Positions 34,133 through 43,755 of a DNA stretch of 48,671 nt are shown piece by piece; within the stretch, counting starts at the first letter, position 1, and each line of letters starts with the position of its first letter. This DNA is from Flavobacteriaceae bacterium (GTDB lineage: Bacteria; Bacteroidota; Bacteroidia; UKL13-3). Below the pieces are notes generated by a model. That model did no database searches. It worked only from the letters and a program-made list of their open reading frames with translations, and was not told the DNA's origin. The stretch spans positions 1 through 48,671 of the forward strand of contig JANYDJ010000187.1 in the NCBI GenBank assembly GCA_025363675.1. The letters are read 5' to 3'. The position numbers and the translations under genes were made by a program.

Positions 34133-36205
34133 TTGTTTGGCCGCCGCAAAAATTTATATATAGCCGACACGCCCAAAAAGCGTAGGCGGTTTCGCGGCCT
34201 TAAAATTACTTTTATTTTGCTGGGAAGTATCATCATACTTTCAACCATATTTGCCTTTTTTTTCAGGCAAAATTTATTGAACTGGGCCATAGAAAAAGCA
34301 AAGAACAAAGCAAAAAATTATCATGCTACCTTGGCGGTGGGCTCAGCTACCATTAGTGGATTAGCCAATGTGGAAATTACGGATGTGTCGCTAGTTCCTG
34401 ACAATGCCGATACACTTTTATATATAGGAAAAGCTTCAACAGGATTGCGGTTGTGGAAATTAATTACCGGCAATATCATGTTTTCACATTTGCAACTGGA
34501 CCAAGGGTTTGTTAAACTTGTGCGATACGATTCCACCAGAAGCAATTATAGTAATTTTACCAAACAAAAAGATAGCGATGAGCTTGAAAGTAATTCCAAA
34601 ATAAGCTTGGCCCAAAAAGGATATAAGATTATTAAAAATGTATTGGGGCAAATTCCGGGAAAAATAGAAGTGGGCGATTTTACTATATCATATACCCGTG
34701 GCGAAAATAAGTATTATATAAAAGCTGATGGTTTGAAACTGGACGATGAAATGGTTAAATGCAATATTGATATCTCCACCCCGGTTAGTAATAAAAAGTT
34801 GGAAGAAAGCAAAGTGGAAAGCTCCCCAGATATACAGAGATTGAAAGTGGAAGGCTTGTTCGATCCTGATAATATGACTGGCGATGTGAATATAAAAAGC
34901 CGCGATTTTAATATGATGTATATTCCCTTGGCTCAAGAAAAGATGGGATTGAAACTGGGGGCTAAAGAACTCAATTTAAAATTAAACGAGGTATCTTACC
35001 ACAATGGTGAACTGATACTCAAAACATTTGCCGAGATGAAAGATATAGTTATCAATCATTCACGCTTAGCAAATAATGATGTGAAAATAGCAGTAGGCTC
35101 AGGCGATTTGCATGTGATGGTGGGTGAAGATTATATTACTTTGGATAGCAGCAGCACTTTCAAATTAAATAAAATAAATGTACATCCTTATTTTCGTTAT
35201 CAGCGGAGCCCTGTTATCGATTACGACTTAAAACTAACCACTGACCGAATGGCGGCTAACGATTTTTTTAACTCGCTGCCCGATGGTATGTTTGAAAGCT
35301 TGTCAGGTATTGATGCCGAAGGTTTCCTCACCTACCGAATGGATTGCCACCTATGTGATACTTCTCCCTGGGATGTGAGTTTTAATTCGGATATGCAAAA
35401 AGAAAATTTTAAAATAAGGCGATATGGAAAAGCATATTTACCGATGATAAACGGAGAGTTTGTATATACTACTTATGAGTATGGCAATCCCAAAAAAATA
35501 TTGGTAGGTCCAGATAATCCTGATTATACAAATTTAGAAAATGTATCAGAGTATTTAAAAAATGCAGTGCTTACTACTGAAGATCCTGCTTTTTTTGGCC
35601 ACCGTGGTTTTATTGTAGAATCTATTCGGCAGTCCATCGCTCAGAATTATGTATATAAAAGGTTTGTTCGCGGTGGAAGTACCATATCCATGCAACTGGT
35701 AAAAAATATATATTTAAGTAGGCAAAAAACATTGTCGCGAAAAATGGAGGAAATGTTATTGGTGTGGATGATAGAAAACCTGGGCATAGTGGGCAAACAA
35801 AGAATGTACGAAGTATATATGAATATTATAGAATGGGGGCCAGGTGTATATGGAGTGGGTGAGGCCAGTCGTTTTTATTTTGAAAAATTACCTTCGCAGC
35901 TCAATTTGCAGGAAGCGATATTTATGGCATCTATTATACCGCACCCCAAATGGTTTGCAAGTAGTTTTAATGATACCACACAAATGCTCAAAAAACATTA
36001 TAAAGGTTATTATAGTCAAATTTCGGGGCTTATGGTGGCACGCAAACTTATAAACCCCGAGGATACCACCGGGCTAGAACCCAATGTAGTATTGCGGGGT
36101 CCGGCTAAAACTTTATTACGGAAAACCATTCCCATTTCTGATAGCACCGAGTTATATGATAACCCGCCCTTGCTAATGGATGAAATAAAATATAGAGACT
36201 ACTAA
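34133..36205 (+). CDS. GT51 peptidoglycan transglycosylase with AsmA-like N-terminal region
   Basis: 690 residues. Start taken at TTG 34133 (no ATG is near; basic stretch RRKNLYIADTPKKRRRFRG then a membrane helix at about 24-44). Residues about 50-440 resemble AsmA/DUF748-like periplasmic domains (ATISGLANVEITDVSL, GLRLWKLITGNIMFSHLQLD). Residues about 465-640 are a GT51 domain that polymerises lipid II glycans: LTTEDPAFFGHRG with the likely catalytic Glu483, RGGSTISMQLVKNIYLSR and EVYMNIIEWGPGVYGVGEASRFYF. No transpeptidase domain, so it is a monofunctional transglycosylase (MtgA-like) with an unusual long front. The start is uncertain, since the leader is a palindromic repeat. Confidence 0.88.
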   Translation: MFGRRKNLYIADTPKKRRRFRGLKITFILLGSIIILSTIFAFFFRQNLLNWAIEKAKNKAKNYHATLAVGSATISGLANVEITDVSLVPDNADTLLYIGKASTGLRLWKLITGNIMFSHLQLDQGFVKLVRYDSTRSNYSNFTKQKDSDELESNSKISLAQKGYKIIKNVLGQIPGKIEVGDFTISYTRGENKYYIKADGLKLDDEMVKCNIDISTPVSNKKLEESKVESSPDIQRLKVEGLFDPDNMTGDVNIKSRDFNMMYIPLAQEKMGLKLGAKELNLKLNEVSYHNGELILKTFAEMKDIVINHSRLANNDVKIAVGSGDLHVMVGEDYITLDSSSTFKLNKINVHPYFRYQRSPVIDYDLKLTTDRMAANDFFNSLPDGMFESLSGIDAEGFLTYRMDCHLCDTSPWDVSFNSDMQKENFKIRRYGKAYLPMINGEFVYTTYEYGNPKKILVGPDNPDYTNLENVSEYLKNAVLTTEDPAFFGHRGFIVESIRQSIAQNYVYKRFVRGGSTISMQLVKNIYLSRQKTLSRKMEEMLLVWMIENLGIVGKQRMYEVYMNIIEWGPGVYGVGEASRFYFEKLPSQLNLQEAIFMASIIPHPKWFASSFNDTTQMLKKHYKGYYSQISGLMVARKLINPEDTTGLEPNVVLRGPAKTLLRKTIPISDSTELYDNPPLLMDEIKYRDY

Positions 36206-36217
36206 TTATATATATTG

Positions 36218-37339
36218 ATGCGAGTAGCTGTAAATGCCAGATTCTTGTTAGCCGGACGATTGGAAGGCATCGGTAGGTTTTCGCATGAAACCTTGAGCAG
36301 GTTGGTAAAAGCAAAACCCGATTGGCAATTTATATTTATTTTCGACCGACCTTATGATAAACAATTTATATATGGGCCCAATGTAATACCTGTTGTAGTT
36401 GGTCCACAAGCTAGGCATCCGATTTTGTTTTGGTGGTGGTTCGAAATTTCATTGCCACGTGTTTTTAAAAAATATAAAGCAGATATATTTTTTTCGCCCG
36501 ATGGATATTTGAGTTTAAAAAGTGATATACCCCAGATTCCCGTCTTTCACGATTTGGCTTTTGAGCATTATCCAGAAGGCGTGAGCAAAGTAAATTTGTG
36601 GCATTATAAATATTTCTTCCCTCGCTACGCACGCAAGGCTTCCAAGATATTAGCAGTATCGCAAGCCACGGCAGATGATATACAAAAACTATATCATATA
36701 AATGAAGACAAAATAAAACTGATTAATAATGCAGCATCCGATATTTTTAAACCATTAAATGATATACAAATTGCTGAAACAAGAAATAAATATACCAATG
36801 GCCATCCCTATTTTATATATGTGGGTGCCATTCACCCACGAAAAAATTTGGTAAATTTATTGTTGGCTTTCGATTATTTTCACAAACAAAATCCCAATAG
36901 CAATTATAAACTTGTAATAGCTGGCCGCAAAGCTTGGAAGAATAAATTGATTGACGAACTCTATCATACTTTAGATTGCAAAGAGCATATTATATTCACG
37001 GGCCGATTGCATGATGAAGAACTTGCAAAAGTAACAGCATCTGCCACTGCTTTATGTTATCTTTCTTTATTTGAAGGATTCGGAATTCCTATTATAGAAG
37101 CCATGCAATGTGGTGTTCCTGTTATCACTTCCAATATTTCATCTATGCCCGAGGTAGCGGGCGGGGCAGCACTTCTGGCCAATCCCCTAAGCCCAACAGA
37201 AATTTGTAAAGCTATTACCCAAATTTCTACGGATGAAAATTTGAGAAAGGAATTGATACAAAAAGGATTTGAAAATGCAAAAAGATATACTTGGGATGGA
37301 GCTGCAAAAACCCTGATTGAAATATTGGAAAAACGATAA
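36218..37339 (+). CDS. Glycosyltransferase, GT4 family
   Basis: 373 residues from ATG 36218 (MRVAVNARFL); the TTG one codon upstream used in the track is unnecessary. N-terminal domain with GRLEGIGRFSHETL as the acceptor-side glycine-rich loop, and C-terminal GT4 donor domain with YVGAIHPRKNLVNLL, AGRKAW and the E-x7-E motif EGFGIPIIEAM followed by GVPVITSNISSMPEV. Retaining GT-B enzyme transferring a sugar from a nucleotide donor in the cytoplasm, likely for surface polysaccharide or glycolipid. Starts 12 bases after the transglycosylase, so probably the same transcript. Specific sugar unknown. Confidence 0.9.
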   Translation: MRVAVNARFLLAGRLEGIGRFSHETLSRLVKAKPDWQFIFIFDRPYDKQFIYGPNVIPVVVGPQARHPILFWWWFEISLPRVFKKYKADIFFSPDGYLSLKSDIPQIPVFHDLAFEHYPEGVSKVNLWHYKYFFPRYARKASKILAVSQATADDIQKLYHINEDKIKLINNAASDIFKPLNDIQIAETRNKYTNGHPYFIYVGAIHPRKNLVNLLLAFDYFHKQNPNSNYKLVIAGRKAWKNKLIDELYHTLDCKEHIIFTGRLHDEELAKVTASATALCYLSLFEGFGIPIIEAMQCGVPVITSNISSMPEVAGGAALLANPLSPTEICKAITQISTDENLRKELIQKGFENAKRYTWDGAAKTLIEILEKR

Positions 37340-37366
37340 AAAAATAGAACAGACTATAGGTAGTAT

Positions 37367-38932
37367 TTACTTTACAATTTTTTTGGTATATATTTTACCC
37401 CTCACTTCAATATTCAATATATATATTCCCGATGGTTTGTCGCATAAATTAATTTCTTGCATTTGCGATTTGGTGTTATACGAGCGTATATTTTCTCCCA
37501 AAGCATTATATATATCTATTTTAGTAATAATCGATTGGTCGTTCATCTCAATATAATATATTCCATCTGAAGGATTCGGATACACACTCACCTCCATCGA
37601 CTCACTTTCAATTAATGAAATAGAAGTTGTCTTCCCCGTTTTGGCCACTGTCCTTACAAACCACACATCAAGCGAACCATCACTGGTATTGGCCCATACA
37701 GCACTCATAGTATCATTATCCAAAGCGATACCCATAAAGTCATTTCCATTTTGTGCCAATATATTATTATAGGCAACTAGCGAATCGCTTAATTTAATAT
37801 TTGCTGAAAAGTTTACAGAATCTTTATCACGAAATGCAGCATAAAATTCAGAGGCAGTAGCATACCCAAAACCGTTTGCATTTCTTCGGTCACGCCATGA
37901 TATAACTAAGTCTCCATCGCTATCAAAATCGGCCCAAATTAAATCTTGCATTTTACCATTCTGTTGGGCATCGTCATTAATGCGAACCGCTGCAGTCCAT
38001 GTGTTTCCAGCATTGTGGCTCTCGGTCATCATTACATCAATATCGCCAAACGGCGAATAAGGATATATAAAAACCAAATGATTGCTATCGGCGGGATTCA
38101 CCAAAAGTTTATAGGCAAGCTTTGCTGAGTCATTTATATTTCCTGTGTTGCCACTTAATATTTGCTTATAAGTAAAACTGTTTCCATTATTATTAGATGA
38201 TGCCAATATATATTGCGGATAAACATTTTGTGCAGTAACATAGCTGGGATAAGCTGCATAAAAATGAGTTCCAATAGCGATAGGTGCGGCCATGGGAGCT
38301 TGTATGGCATTACCCACCAAATAGCCTGTTGTATCAATATACCGCCAAGCTTTCCAAGTTTTTCCACTATCAACCGAGCAGGTATAATAAGGCCTGTTGG
38401 GTGCGGCAATCCATGGAGCAGGTTTGGTGGTAAGATATAGTTTATCGCCTTGTTTGTTAATGGCAATAAAGGGCCTGTCCAAAGCACTCTTGCCGGGGTC
38501 AGCATCCACATCTATCATCTTCACAGGTGTTCCCCAACTCAAGCCACCATTCACCGATTTATATAAATATACACCGCCCGAATCGGGGCTTTCTCTATAA
38601 TCTATATAACTCAAAAACAGATTCCCATTTTCGTCGAACACCATCGATGGGTCGGCCGATTTGTAGGTGCTTGGCACTATATGTGGCATGGTAATAGTTT
38701 TGTTCCAAGTTTTGCCCGCATCAAAACTGCTTCTTATTTTAATACTTAATCTACCGGTATTGCCAATTACAAAACCCATCCAAGCCACTACTATGTTTTG
38801 GGTATTTTTTGGATTAACAACTATATAAGGTTCACCTTCAAAAAAAGCACCATTTGAAATGTTTTGGTTTTGGGCATTTGTTTTAAAAATGCTGCCTATA
38901 ATAATGAAAACCGCAAGTATATATTTTATCAT
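37367..38932 (-). CDS. Secreted BNR/sialidase-like repeat protein with T9SS sorting domain
   Basis: 521 residues from MIKYILAVF; the track start 14 residues earlier lies before the signal. Signal peptide ends IFKTNAQ. The central part has several Asp-box motifs of beta-propeller sialidase-like proteins: SSFDAGKTWNK, KSVNGGLSWGT, CSVDSGKTWKA and ESHNAGNTWTA. The C-terminal T9SS type A sorting domain starts near VSVYPNPSDGIYYIEM and ends GKIYTKKIVK. Asp boxes stabilise the propeller but do not prove glycosidase activity; the sialidase FRIP and arginine triad are not evident. Likely cell-surface or released. Convergent with the GT4 gene. Confidence 0.85.
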   Translation of the reverse strand: MIKYILAVFIIIGSIFKTNAQNQNISNGAFFEGEPYIVVNPKNTQNIVVAWMGFVIGNTGRLSIKIRSSFDAGKTWNKTITMPHIVPSTYKSADPSMVFDENGNLFLSYIDYRESPDSGGVYLYKSVNGGLSWGTPVKMIDVDADPGKSALDRPFIAINKQGDKLYLTTKPAPWIAAPNRPYYTCSVDSGKTWKAWRYIDTTGYLVGNAIQAPMAAPIAIGTHFYAAYPSYVTAQNVYPQYILASSNNNGNSFTYKQILSGNTGNINDSAKLAYKLLVNPADSNHLVFIYPYSPFGDIDVMMTESHNAGNTWTAAVRINDDAQQNGKMQDLIWADFDSDGDLVISWRDRRNANGFGYATASEFYAAFRDKDSVNFSANIKLSDSLVAYNNILAQNGNDFMGIALDNDTMSAVWANTSDGSLDVWFVRTVAKTGKTTSISLIESESMEVSVYPNPSDGIYYIEMNDQSIITKIDIYNALGENIRSYNTKSQMQEINLCDKPSGIYILNIEVRGKIYTKKIVK

Positions 38933-39079
38933 ATTGATTCGTTTTTTTGGGTTGTTTGATTGTATTAAATTCAAAAGGTTTAATATAGATATTGCAATCT
39001 TAAAAAATCTGTAATGGATAGAATAGCTATCGGGAATAAAATATAATAAGCCGCGGCGGAATAATTTAAAAAATATTTG

Positions 39080-39586
39080 TTAGTCTTTCCGCTTCATAAT
39101 AGGCACTGTAGAACATGGTTCTCCATACATAATACTTTTTGCCACGGGTGCAAGTTTGGCAGTTATCTCCACATAGGCAGCAGTAGGTACTGGTAAATCT
39201 CCACAGCCTTTTATTACTACTTTTTGTCCTGCAAAATCTTGTATATTTATTTTGCTCAATGCCTCGGTAATTAATATATTTTCGAGCATCTGTAAATCGC
39301 CAAATATAATACGCTTGGCATGTGGCTGCAATGCATTGGCAAGTAACATATAAGCCCAAGTGGGTACTATTGCATCGGCAGAACAGGTAATAGCCACATG
39401 CTTATTTTTATATTGAGTCCAATCATGCGTTTTTATATATTCTCTGAAATCTTTTTCTTTCAAAATCAAACCCATATATAAACAATCTTTTATATCGAAT
39501 AAAACTTTCTCACTGCGATCATAATAATCTTCCAGATTAAAAGTAATCAGTCCACTGTTTGCAACTTTGTTTACGAATTCATCCAT
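39080..39586 (-). CDS. DUF2480 family protein
   Basis: 168 residues from MDEFVNKVANSG; the 36 extra N-terminal residues in the track lie in the 3' end of the upstream gene and are not part of it. Matches the DUF2480 family found in Bacteroidota (MDEFVNKVANSGLITF, then CSADAIVPTWAYMLLA). Cytoplasmic, no signal peptide. One Cys before the motif ADAIVPTWAYM and the string KGCGDLPVPTAAY resemble a possible metal or cofactor site, but no activity is known to me. It lies 23 bases after the upstream secreted-protein gene and may be co-transcribed. Confidence 0.85.
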   Translation of the reverse strand: MDEFVNKVANSGLITFNLEDYYDRSEKVLFDIKDCLYMGLILKEKDFREYIKTHDWTQYKNKHVAITCSADAIVPTWAYMLLANALQPHAKRIIFGDLQMLENILITEALSKINIQDFAGQKVVIKGCGDLPVPTAAYVEITAKLAPVAKSIMYGEPCSTVPIMKRKD

Positions 39587-39609
39587 ATTGTATGATAACA
39601 ATTGAGTGC

Positions 39610-40530
39610 TTATCTTGTTTTGCCCTGCGTGCCTTTTGTTTTTATACCATCCACGTCGCCAATTTCTTTGTGCTGCCATATTCCTTTTCCCCATTTCAGT
39701 CCATCGAACGAGCCATCAGGTATCATATTATTTTTGCCTTTAAGGGGCGTGGGCGAAGGGATTAAATTATCGAACACAATCATCATATCTCCGGGAGCAG
39801 CCTCGGTATATCGCAATATAATATTGGCATCATCGGCATAGCTAAGAATAAAACGGCTTTTTACTACATCATCTTTCAGTATTTTAAATATGGGAGCCCC
39901 TAAGGTTATTTTTCCTTTTTTATCGAGTGTAAGTACATCGGCTACTTTGCGATTGCAGGTACTGTCTGCTTTATCCAATCCTAAAAGTATATAATAAGTT
40001 TGTTTTTTGTATTTCACGGTGGTGATGTTATAATACAATGCTCCAAACCATTGCTGGTGGCCGCCAATAGCCGTTGTTGCATTTTTAGTGAGCAAACTAT
40101 CGCTGCGGTCTATTAAAGGAATATAGGGGGGGATGGCAGCATCTTTTTTTTTCTTTTTAATGGTTTTTATATATTCAGGATTAAACTGCAATACACCATA
40201 CTGCCGGTAGCTGCCATTGTTCATGCGGAGATGCCAAGTGAAAATCCGGAACTTATCGTCTTCGGGTTTTTGAATAGAAATGGCTTTGAGCGAATCGAAA
40301 GGATAGTAATAAGAATGATCAATTTTGATGGCATGGAGCAAGGTCTTTACAAAAAAGTAGGTAGTAGTAAGCCGTACATTCTCGTTGGTGTCATTCACAA
40401 ATGTGTTTGACAGGCCTTCCAGTTGTATCTCGGCATCGGCCAACGAGTCGAACTGCACTTGGCTTTTGTCTTGTGCTGTGCAAGTTGCAGCGGCAACAAT
40501 GAGTATAAATATTAGAAAAGTTTTTTGCAT
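39610..40530 (-). CDS. Exported protein, unknown function
   Basis: 306 residues from MQKTFLIFILIV, where the signal peptide (ending ATCTAQ) begins; the 16 residues before it in the track are not needed. Mature part is mixed alpha/beta with many charged residues. A lysine run (KTIKKKKKDAAIPPY) is followed by a beta-rich half (WFGALYYNITTVKYKKQTYYILLGLD, SRFILSYADDANIILRY) and a tail rich in Pro, Gly and Lys. I do not assign a family. Upstream of the DUF2480 gene on the same strand, divergent from the TonB receptor. Confidence 0.7.
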   Translation of the reverse strand: MQKTFLIFILIVAAATCTAQDKSQVQFDSLADAEIQLEGLSNTFVNDTNENVRLTTTYFFVKTLLHAIKIDHSYYYPFDSLKAISIQKPEDDKFRIFTWHLRMNNGSYRQYGVLQFNPEYIKTIKKKKKDAAIPPYIPLIDRSDSLLTKNATTAIGGHQQWFGALYYNITTVKYKKQTYYILLGLDKADSTCNRKVADVLTLDKKGKITLGAPIFKILKDDVVKSRFILSYADDANIILRYTEAAPGDMMIVFDNLIPSPTPLKGKNNMIPDGSFDGLKWGKGIWQHKEIGDVDGIKTKGTQGKTR

Positions 40531-40587
40531 ATAAATTACGAACGACAAATTTGCAGGATTATTGTGTGAATTTATCAACCATTTTTG

Positions 40588-40615
40588 TTTGCTTAATATA
40601 GTCCCCTTAATTTTG
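40588..40615 (+). promoter_or_regulatory. Candidate promoter of the TonB receptor, TTTG-N16-TAATTTTG
   Basis: TTTG (40588-40591) and TAATTTTG (40608-40615) separated by 16 bases, slightly short of the consensus. The sequence between them is the motif also found at 6205-6227 upstream of the DLH gene. The ATG follows 16 bases after the -7 box. Confidence 0.45.
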
Positions 40616-40631
40616 GCAAATAATCTGCTAC

Positions 40632-43502
40632 ATGAAGAAATATCTGCTATTTGCCCTCATCATCTTTTTAAAGGCTTTTTCAGTAAGTGCCCAAACGGGT
40701 TCTATATATGGGCATGTGAAAGAAACTGGGACTGCAAAAATACCCATTGCCCAGGTTCAAATAAATGTGAAGGGCACCGCAAAATCTACACGAACAGATA
40801 GCTTGGGCACTTACGAAATTACCAACTTGAAACCTGGGGAATATACTTTGGAGTTTGTGCTGAACGGCTATGAAAAAGTAATATATAATGATTTAAAAGT
40901 AATTGCAAATGAGCGGTTGACGCAGGATGTGGAGATGGCTGCCATTGTAGTTACGTTCGACCAAGAAGTGAAAGTATATGGCAAACGCAAATTGGTGGAT
41001 ATTGAAAAACCACAATCGGGAGGCTATGTTTCGCAGGACCAATTGGAGTTAAGTCCGGTGAGGAGTGTAGAAAAAATTATCAATACACAAGCTGGGGTAA
41101 TGAATTCTCCGGCAGGAATTAGTATACGCGGGGGCCGCAGCTCCGAAACTGGATTTTTGGTAGATGGTGTTTCAGCAACCGACCCATTAAGTGGCACCGG
41201 TTTCGGACTCGATTTGGGCTCGAACTCCATGCAGGATATTGAAGTAACAACAGGTGGAATTGGGGCCGATGTAGGAGATGCCACCGCAGGTGTGGTGAGC
41301 ACCAAATTAAAAAGTGGTGGAGATAAAACCGAGATTTTTGCACAATATAAAAGAGATAATTTTGGGAATTATAAAAATTGGAACTCCGTATTCAATTCAC
41401 AAAGTTTGGAAATGAATTATGGTGGAACCATCAAATGGAAAAAAGGTAGGAAGGACAGCCTCACTTCACGACCCAAGATAAAAAAATTGCGTTTTTATAC
41501 AGCAGGTAAAGTTTCATTTACTGACGAGTATACACGCAATCCCGCTAATCAGGTAATATCATCATTATATCCCAATAAAACTTGGACGCCTTATCAAGAC
41601 AATAGATGGAGTGCAATGCTGAAATTGAATTATGATTTTTCTCCAAAAACAAAATTGTCTTTTTCTTATGTACGCTCGCTTACCGTAAACCAAGATTTGA
41701 ATATGCTTCGCGTTACTGGAAATGATGTGGGTTTTAATCCCGGATATCAATATATATTTAGCAAACAAATGGATCATGCAAATACGTTTACCCATGATAG
41801 TTATTTGGCCATTATTACCTTGCAACATACACCCAGCAGAAAGTTCACCCATAAAACTACGTTCTCACGTTTGTTTGTAAAACTTCGTGCCGATGCCAAC
41901 GGAAATCCATGGCGGCCCGATGTAATTAATACACAGCTCGACCCTGATAATATTGTAACTTTTCCTGTTACTTATTTTAGCAAAAACGATTCGTTGAATT
42001 TTGTAAATCCTGTGAGCGGTTTATATAATAACAATGGATTGGCAACTTTGTGGCATAGTCATTATGTGGAAGAATATGTGTTTAGATGGAATGCAACTTA
42101 TTATAGTAATAAATTTAACCGCATCAATTTTGGAACAGAGATGAAGTTTCAAGAATTGCAATGGATTGATATCAATCGTCCGTGGGTAGGGGCTCCTATA
42201 CAATTGGCAAACGGACAATATACACAAAGTTTTCGCTTGGGAGATAACAGTGATATATGGAAAGTGAATGTGCAACGCGGTGCCTTTTTTCTCACCGATA
42301 AAATAAAATACAAAGGCTTGATTGCCGATCTGGGTTTCCGTTTTGAATATTGGGCACCTGGAAAATTTGTAGATGATGCTGTTAACAATCCCAAATCTCC
42401 GATACTTGATCAAGTGCGAGAAGATTATAAGAAGAGCACCGTAAAGTTATTCGATAGAAGATATAAGTTTAGAATGTTGCCCCGCATTGCCGCGTCGTTT
42501 CCCATCCGCGATAAGCAAATGTTATATTTCAATTACGGGCACACCACCATATTGCCCCACCCCAGTTATATATATGCCGGACTTAATCCATTATATACCG
42601 ATCGTTCTACTATTGCACGGGTGGGAAATCCAAATTTAAATCCCGAAGTTGATATAAGTTATGAGATAGGATTGCGGAGCGAAATCACTTCCAATGATGC
42701 ATTAAATGTATCTGCATATATGAAAGATAAATATGATTTTGTTACTTCTGCCACGGTATTAATTCCCGATGCAACGGGTAGGTTGGTTAGCCGCACACTC
42801 CGCATCAATAGCGACTATGCACGTATGCGAGGTGTAGAAGTAACTTATATAAAACGTATCAAAGCCAGATTGGTAGGTCAGGCATCTATCGGGTATATGA
42901 TAGCTACGGGGCAAAGTTCGTCAGCCAACGAAGCTTTGAAAGAATTATTAGCAACGGGTGCCAGAGAAGATACCAAAGAATTTTATTTGGCATGGGACAG
43001 ACCCATTGATGCAAAAATGAATTTAACCTATAAAGTGGCAGATAAAAAAGGTATATGGAAAAATAAACTCAACCGCTTTGCATTATATGCCGAAATGAAT
43101 TACCGCTCGGGCCGCAGGTACACACCCTATATAGCCCAAGGATTTGAACCCAATACACAGCGACCAATATATGTGCAAGACCCAAATCCCGAGGCAAAAT
43201 TTAGCAAGTTGGGTACCTCATGGTTTTGGATAGATATAAATTTTAGAAAATGGTGGATGATAAAAAAAACACAGATTGCTTTCACTTTTGAAATCACCAA
43301 TATACTCAATAATAGAAATGCAACTATTATAAATCCAGTAACTGGCACCGCCTACAAACCCGGACAAAATGTGCCCACCGAGTGGCAAGACCCACGCTAT
43401 ATAGATCCGCGTGACCCCCGCAGTAGTAACCTTCCCCCGTTTGACCCATCGAGATATTCGGAGCAAAGGCATTATATGTTGGGGGTGTTGGTGAAATTTT
43501 AA
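40632..43502 (+). CDS. TonB-dependent receptor with carboxypeptidase-like domain
   Basis: 956 residues. Signal peptide (KAFSVSAQ at about 14-21). A carboxypeptidase regulatory-like domain covers about 25-110 (GSIYGHVKETGTAKIPIAQVQINV). The plug spans about 130-240 (VEKIINTQAGVMNSPAGISIRGGRSSETGFLVDGV), and the barrel ends in HYMLGVLVKF. Unrelated in detail to the tandem pair at 24-30 kb. No SusD, no adjacent substrate-processing gene; the ligand cannot be predicted. The stop is followed by an arm-only fragment of the intergenic repeat family. Confidence 0.92.
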   Translation: MKKYLLFALIIFLKAFSVSAQTGSIYGHVKETGTAKIPIAQVQINVKGTAKSTRTDSLGTYEITNLKPGEYTLEFVLNGYEKVIYNDLKVIANERLTQDVEMAAIVVTFDQEVKVYGKRKLVDIEKPQSGGYVSQDQLELSPVRSVEKIINTQAGVMNSPAGISIRGGRSSETGFLVDGVSATDPLSGTGFGLDLGSNSMQDIEVTTGGIGADVGDATAGVVSTKLKSGGDKTEIFAQYKRDNFGNYKNWNSVFNSQSLEMNYGGTIKWKKGRKDSLTSRPKIKKLRFYTAGKVSFTDEYTRNPANQVISSLYPNKTWTPYQDNRWSAMLKLNYDFSPKTKLSFSYVRSLTVNQDLNMLRVTGNDVGFNPGYQYIFSKQMDHANTFTHDSYLAIITLQHTPSRKFTHKTTFSRLFVKLRADANGNPWRPDVINTQLDPDNIVTFPVTYFSKNDSLNFVNPVSGLYNNNGLATLWHSHYVEEYVFRWNATYYSNKFNRINFGTEMKFQELQWIDINRPWVGAPIQLANGQYTQSFRLGDNSDIWKVNVQRGAFFLTDKIKYKGLIADLGFRFEYWAPGKFVDDAVNNPKSPILDQVREDYKKSTVKLFDRRYKFRMLPRIAASFPIRDKQMLYFNYGHTTILPHPSYIYAGLNPLYTDRSTIARVGNPNLNPEVDISYEIGLRSEITSNDALNVSAYMKDKYDFVTSATVLIPDATGRLVSRTLRINSDYARMRGVEVTYIKRIKARLVGQASIGYMIATGQSSSANEALKELLATGAREDTKEFYLAWDRPIDAKMNLTYKVADKKGIWKNKLNRFALYAEMNYRSGRRYTPYIAQGFEPNTQRPIYVQDPNPEAKFSKLGTSWFWIDINFRKWWMIKKTQIAFTFEITNILNNRNATIINPVTGTAYKPGQNVPTEWQDPRYIDPRDPRSSNLPPFDPSRYSEQRHYMLGVLVKF

Positions 43503-43503
43503 A

Positions 43504-43567
43504 AAGTAGTTAGTAACTAGTAGTTAGTAATCAGTAATCAGTGGTCAGTGGTCAGTGGTTAGTGGGG
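43504..43567. repeat. Arm-only fragment of the TTAGT/CAGTGG repeat
   Basis: A run of imperfect units (TAGTTAGTAACTAGTAGTTAG, then ATCAGTGGTCAGTGG repeats) directly after the TonB receptor stop. It resembles the arms of copy D at 33375, but no core and no opposite arm follow. Probably a broken copy, or an arm that expanded on its own. Confidence 0.6.
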
Positions 43568-43673
43568 GAGCAGTATTTAGTAGTTTGGATATAGAGGGCA
43601 AACAATAATATTATATACTTTTTCCGAATTGTGTAAGATGCTTTGGAATGAACTTTTTTCATGCATGCTCTCA

Positions 43674-43755
43674 AGTCCCTTTAGGGACGGAACATTGGTA
43701 TAGAAAGTACCCAAGCCTCAGACCTTCCCAGTCCCTTTAGGGACGGAACATTGGT
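43674..43755. repeat. REP-like pair downstream of the Y1 transposase
   Basis: Two copies of AGTCCCTTTAGGGACGGAAC followed by ATTGGT, at 43674-43699 and 43730-43755, 30 bases apart. Each has a 6-bp palindrome (GTCCCT / AGGGAC) plus a conserved head that reads ACCAATGTTCC on the minus strand. The heads point toward the transposase gene, whose stop codon overlaps the end of the second copy. Confidence 0.9.

Noticed and set aside
37367-38932. Active sialidase
   Set aside because: Asp boxes are present, but the catalytic arginine triad and FRIP motif are not evident; called only a BNR-repeat protein.
39066-39359. 97-aa minus-strand ORF in DUF2480
   Set aside because: Out-of-frame shadow of the DUF2480 gene, cysteine- and tyrosine-rich in the way of wrong-frame translations.
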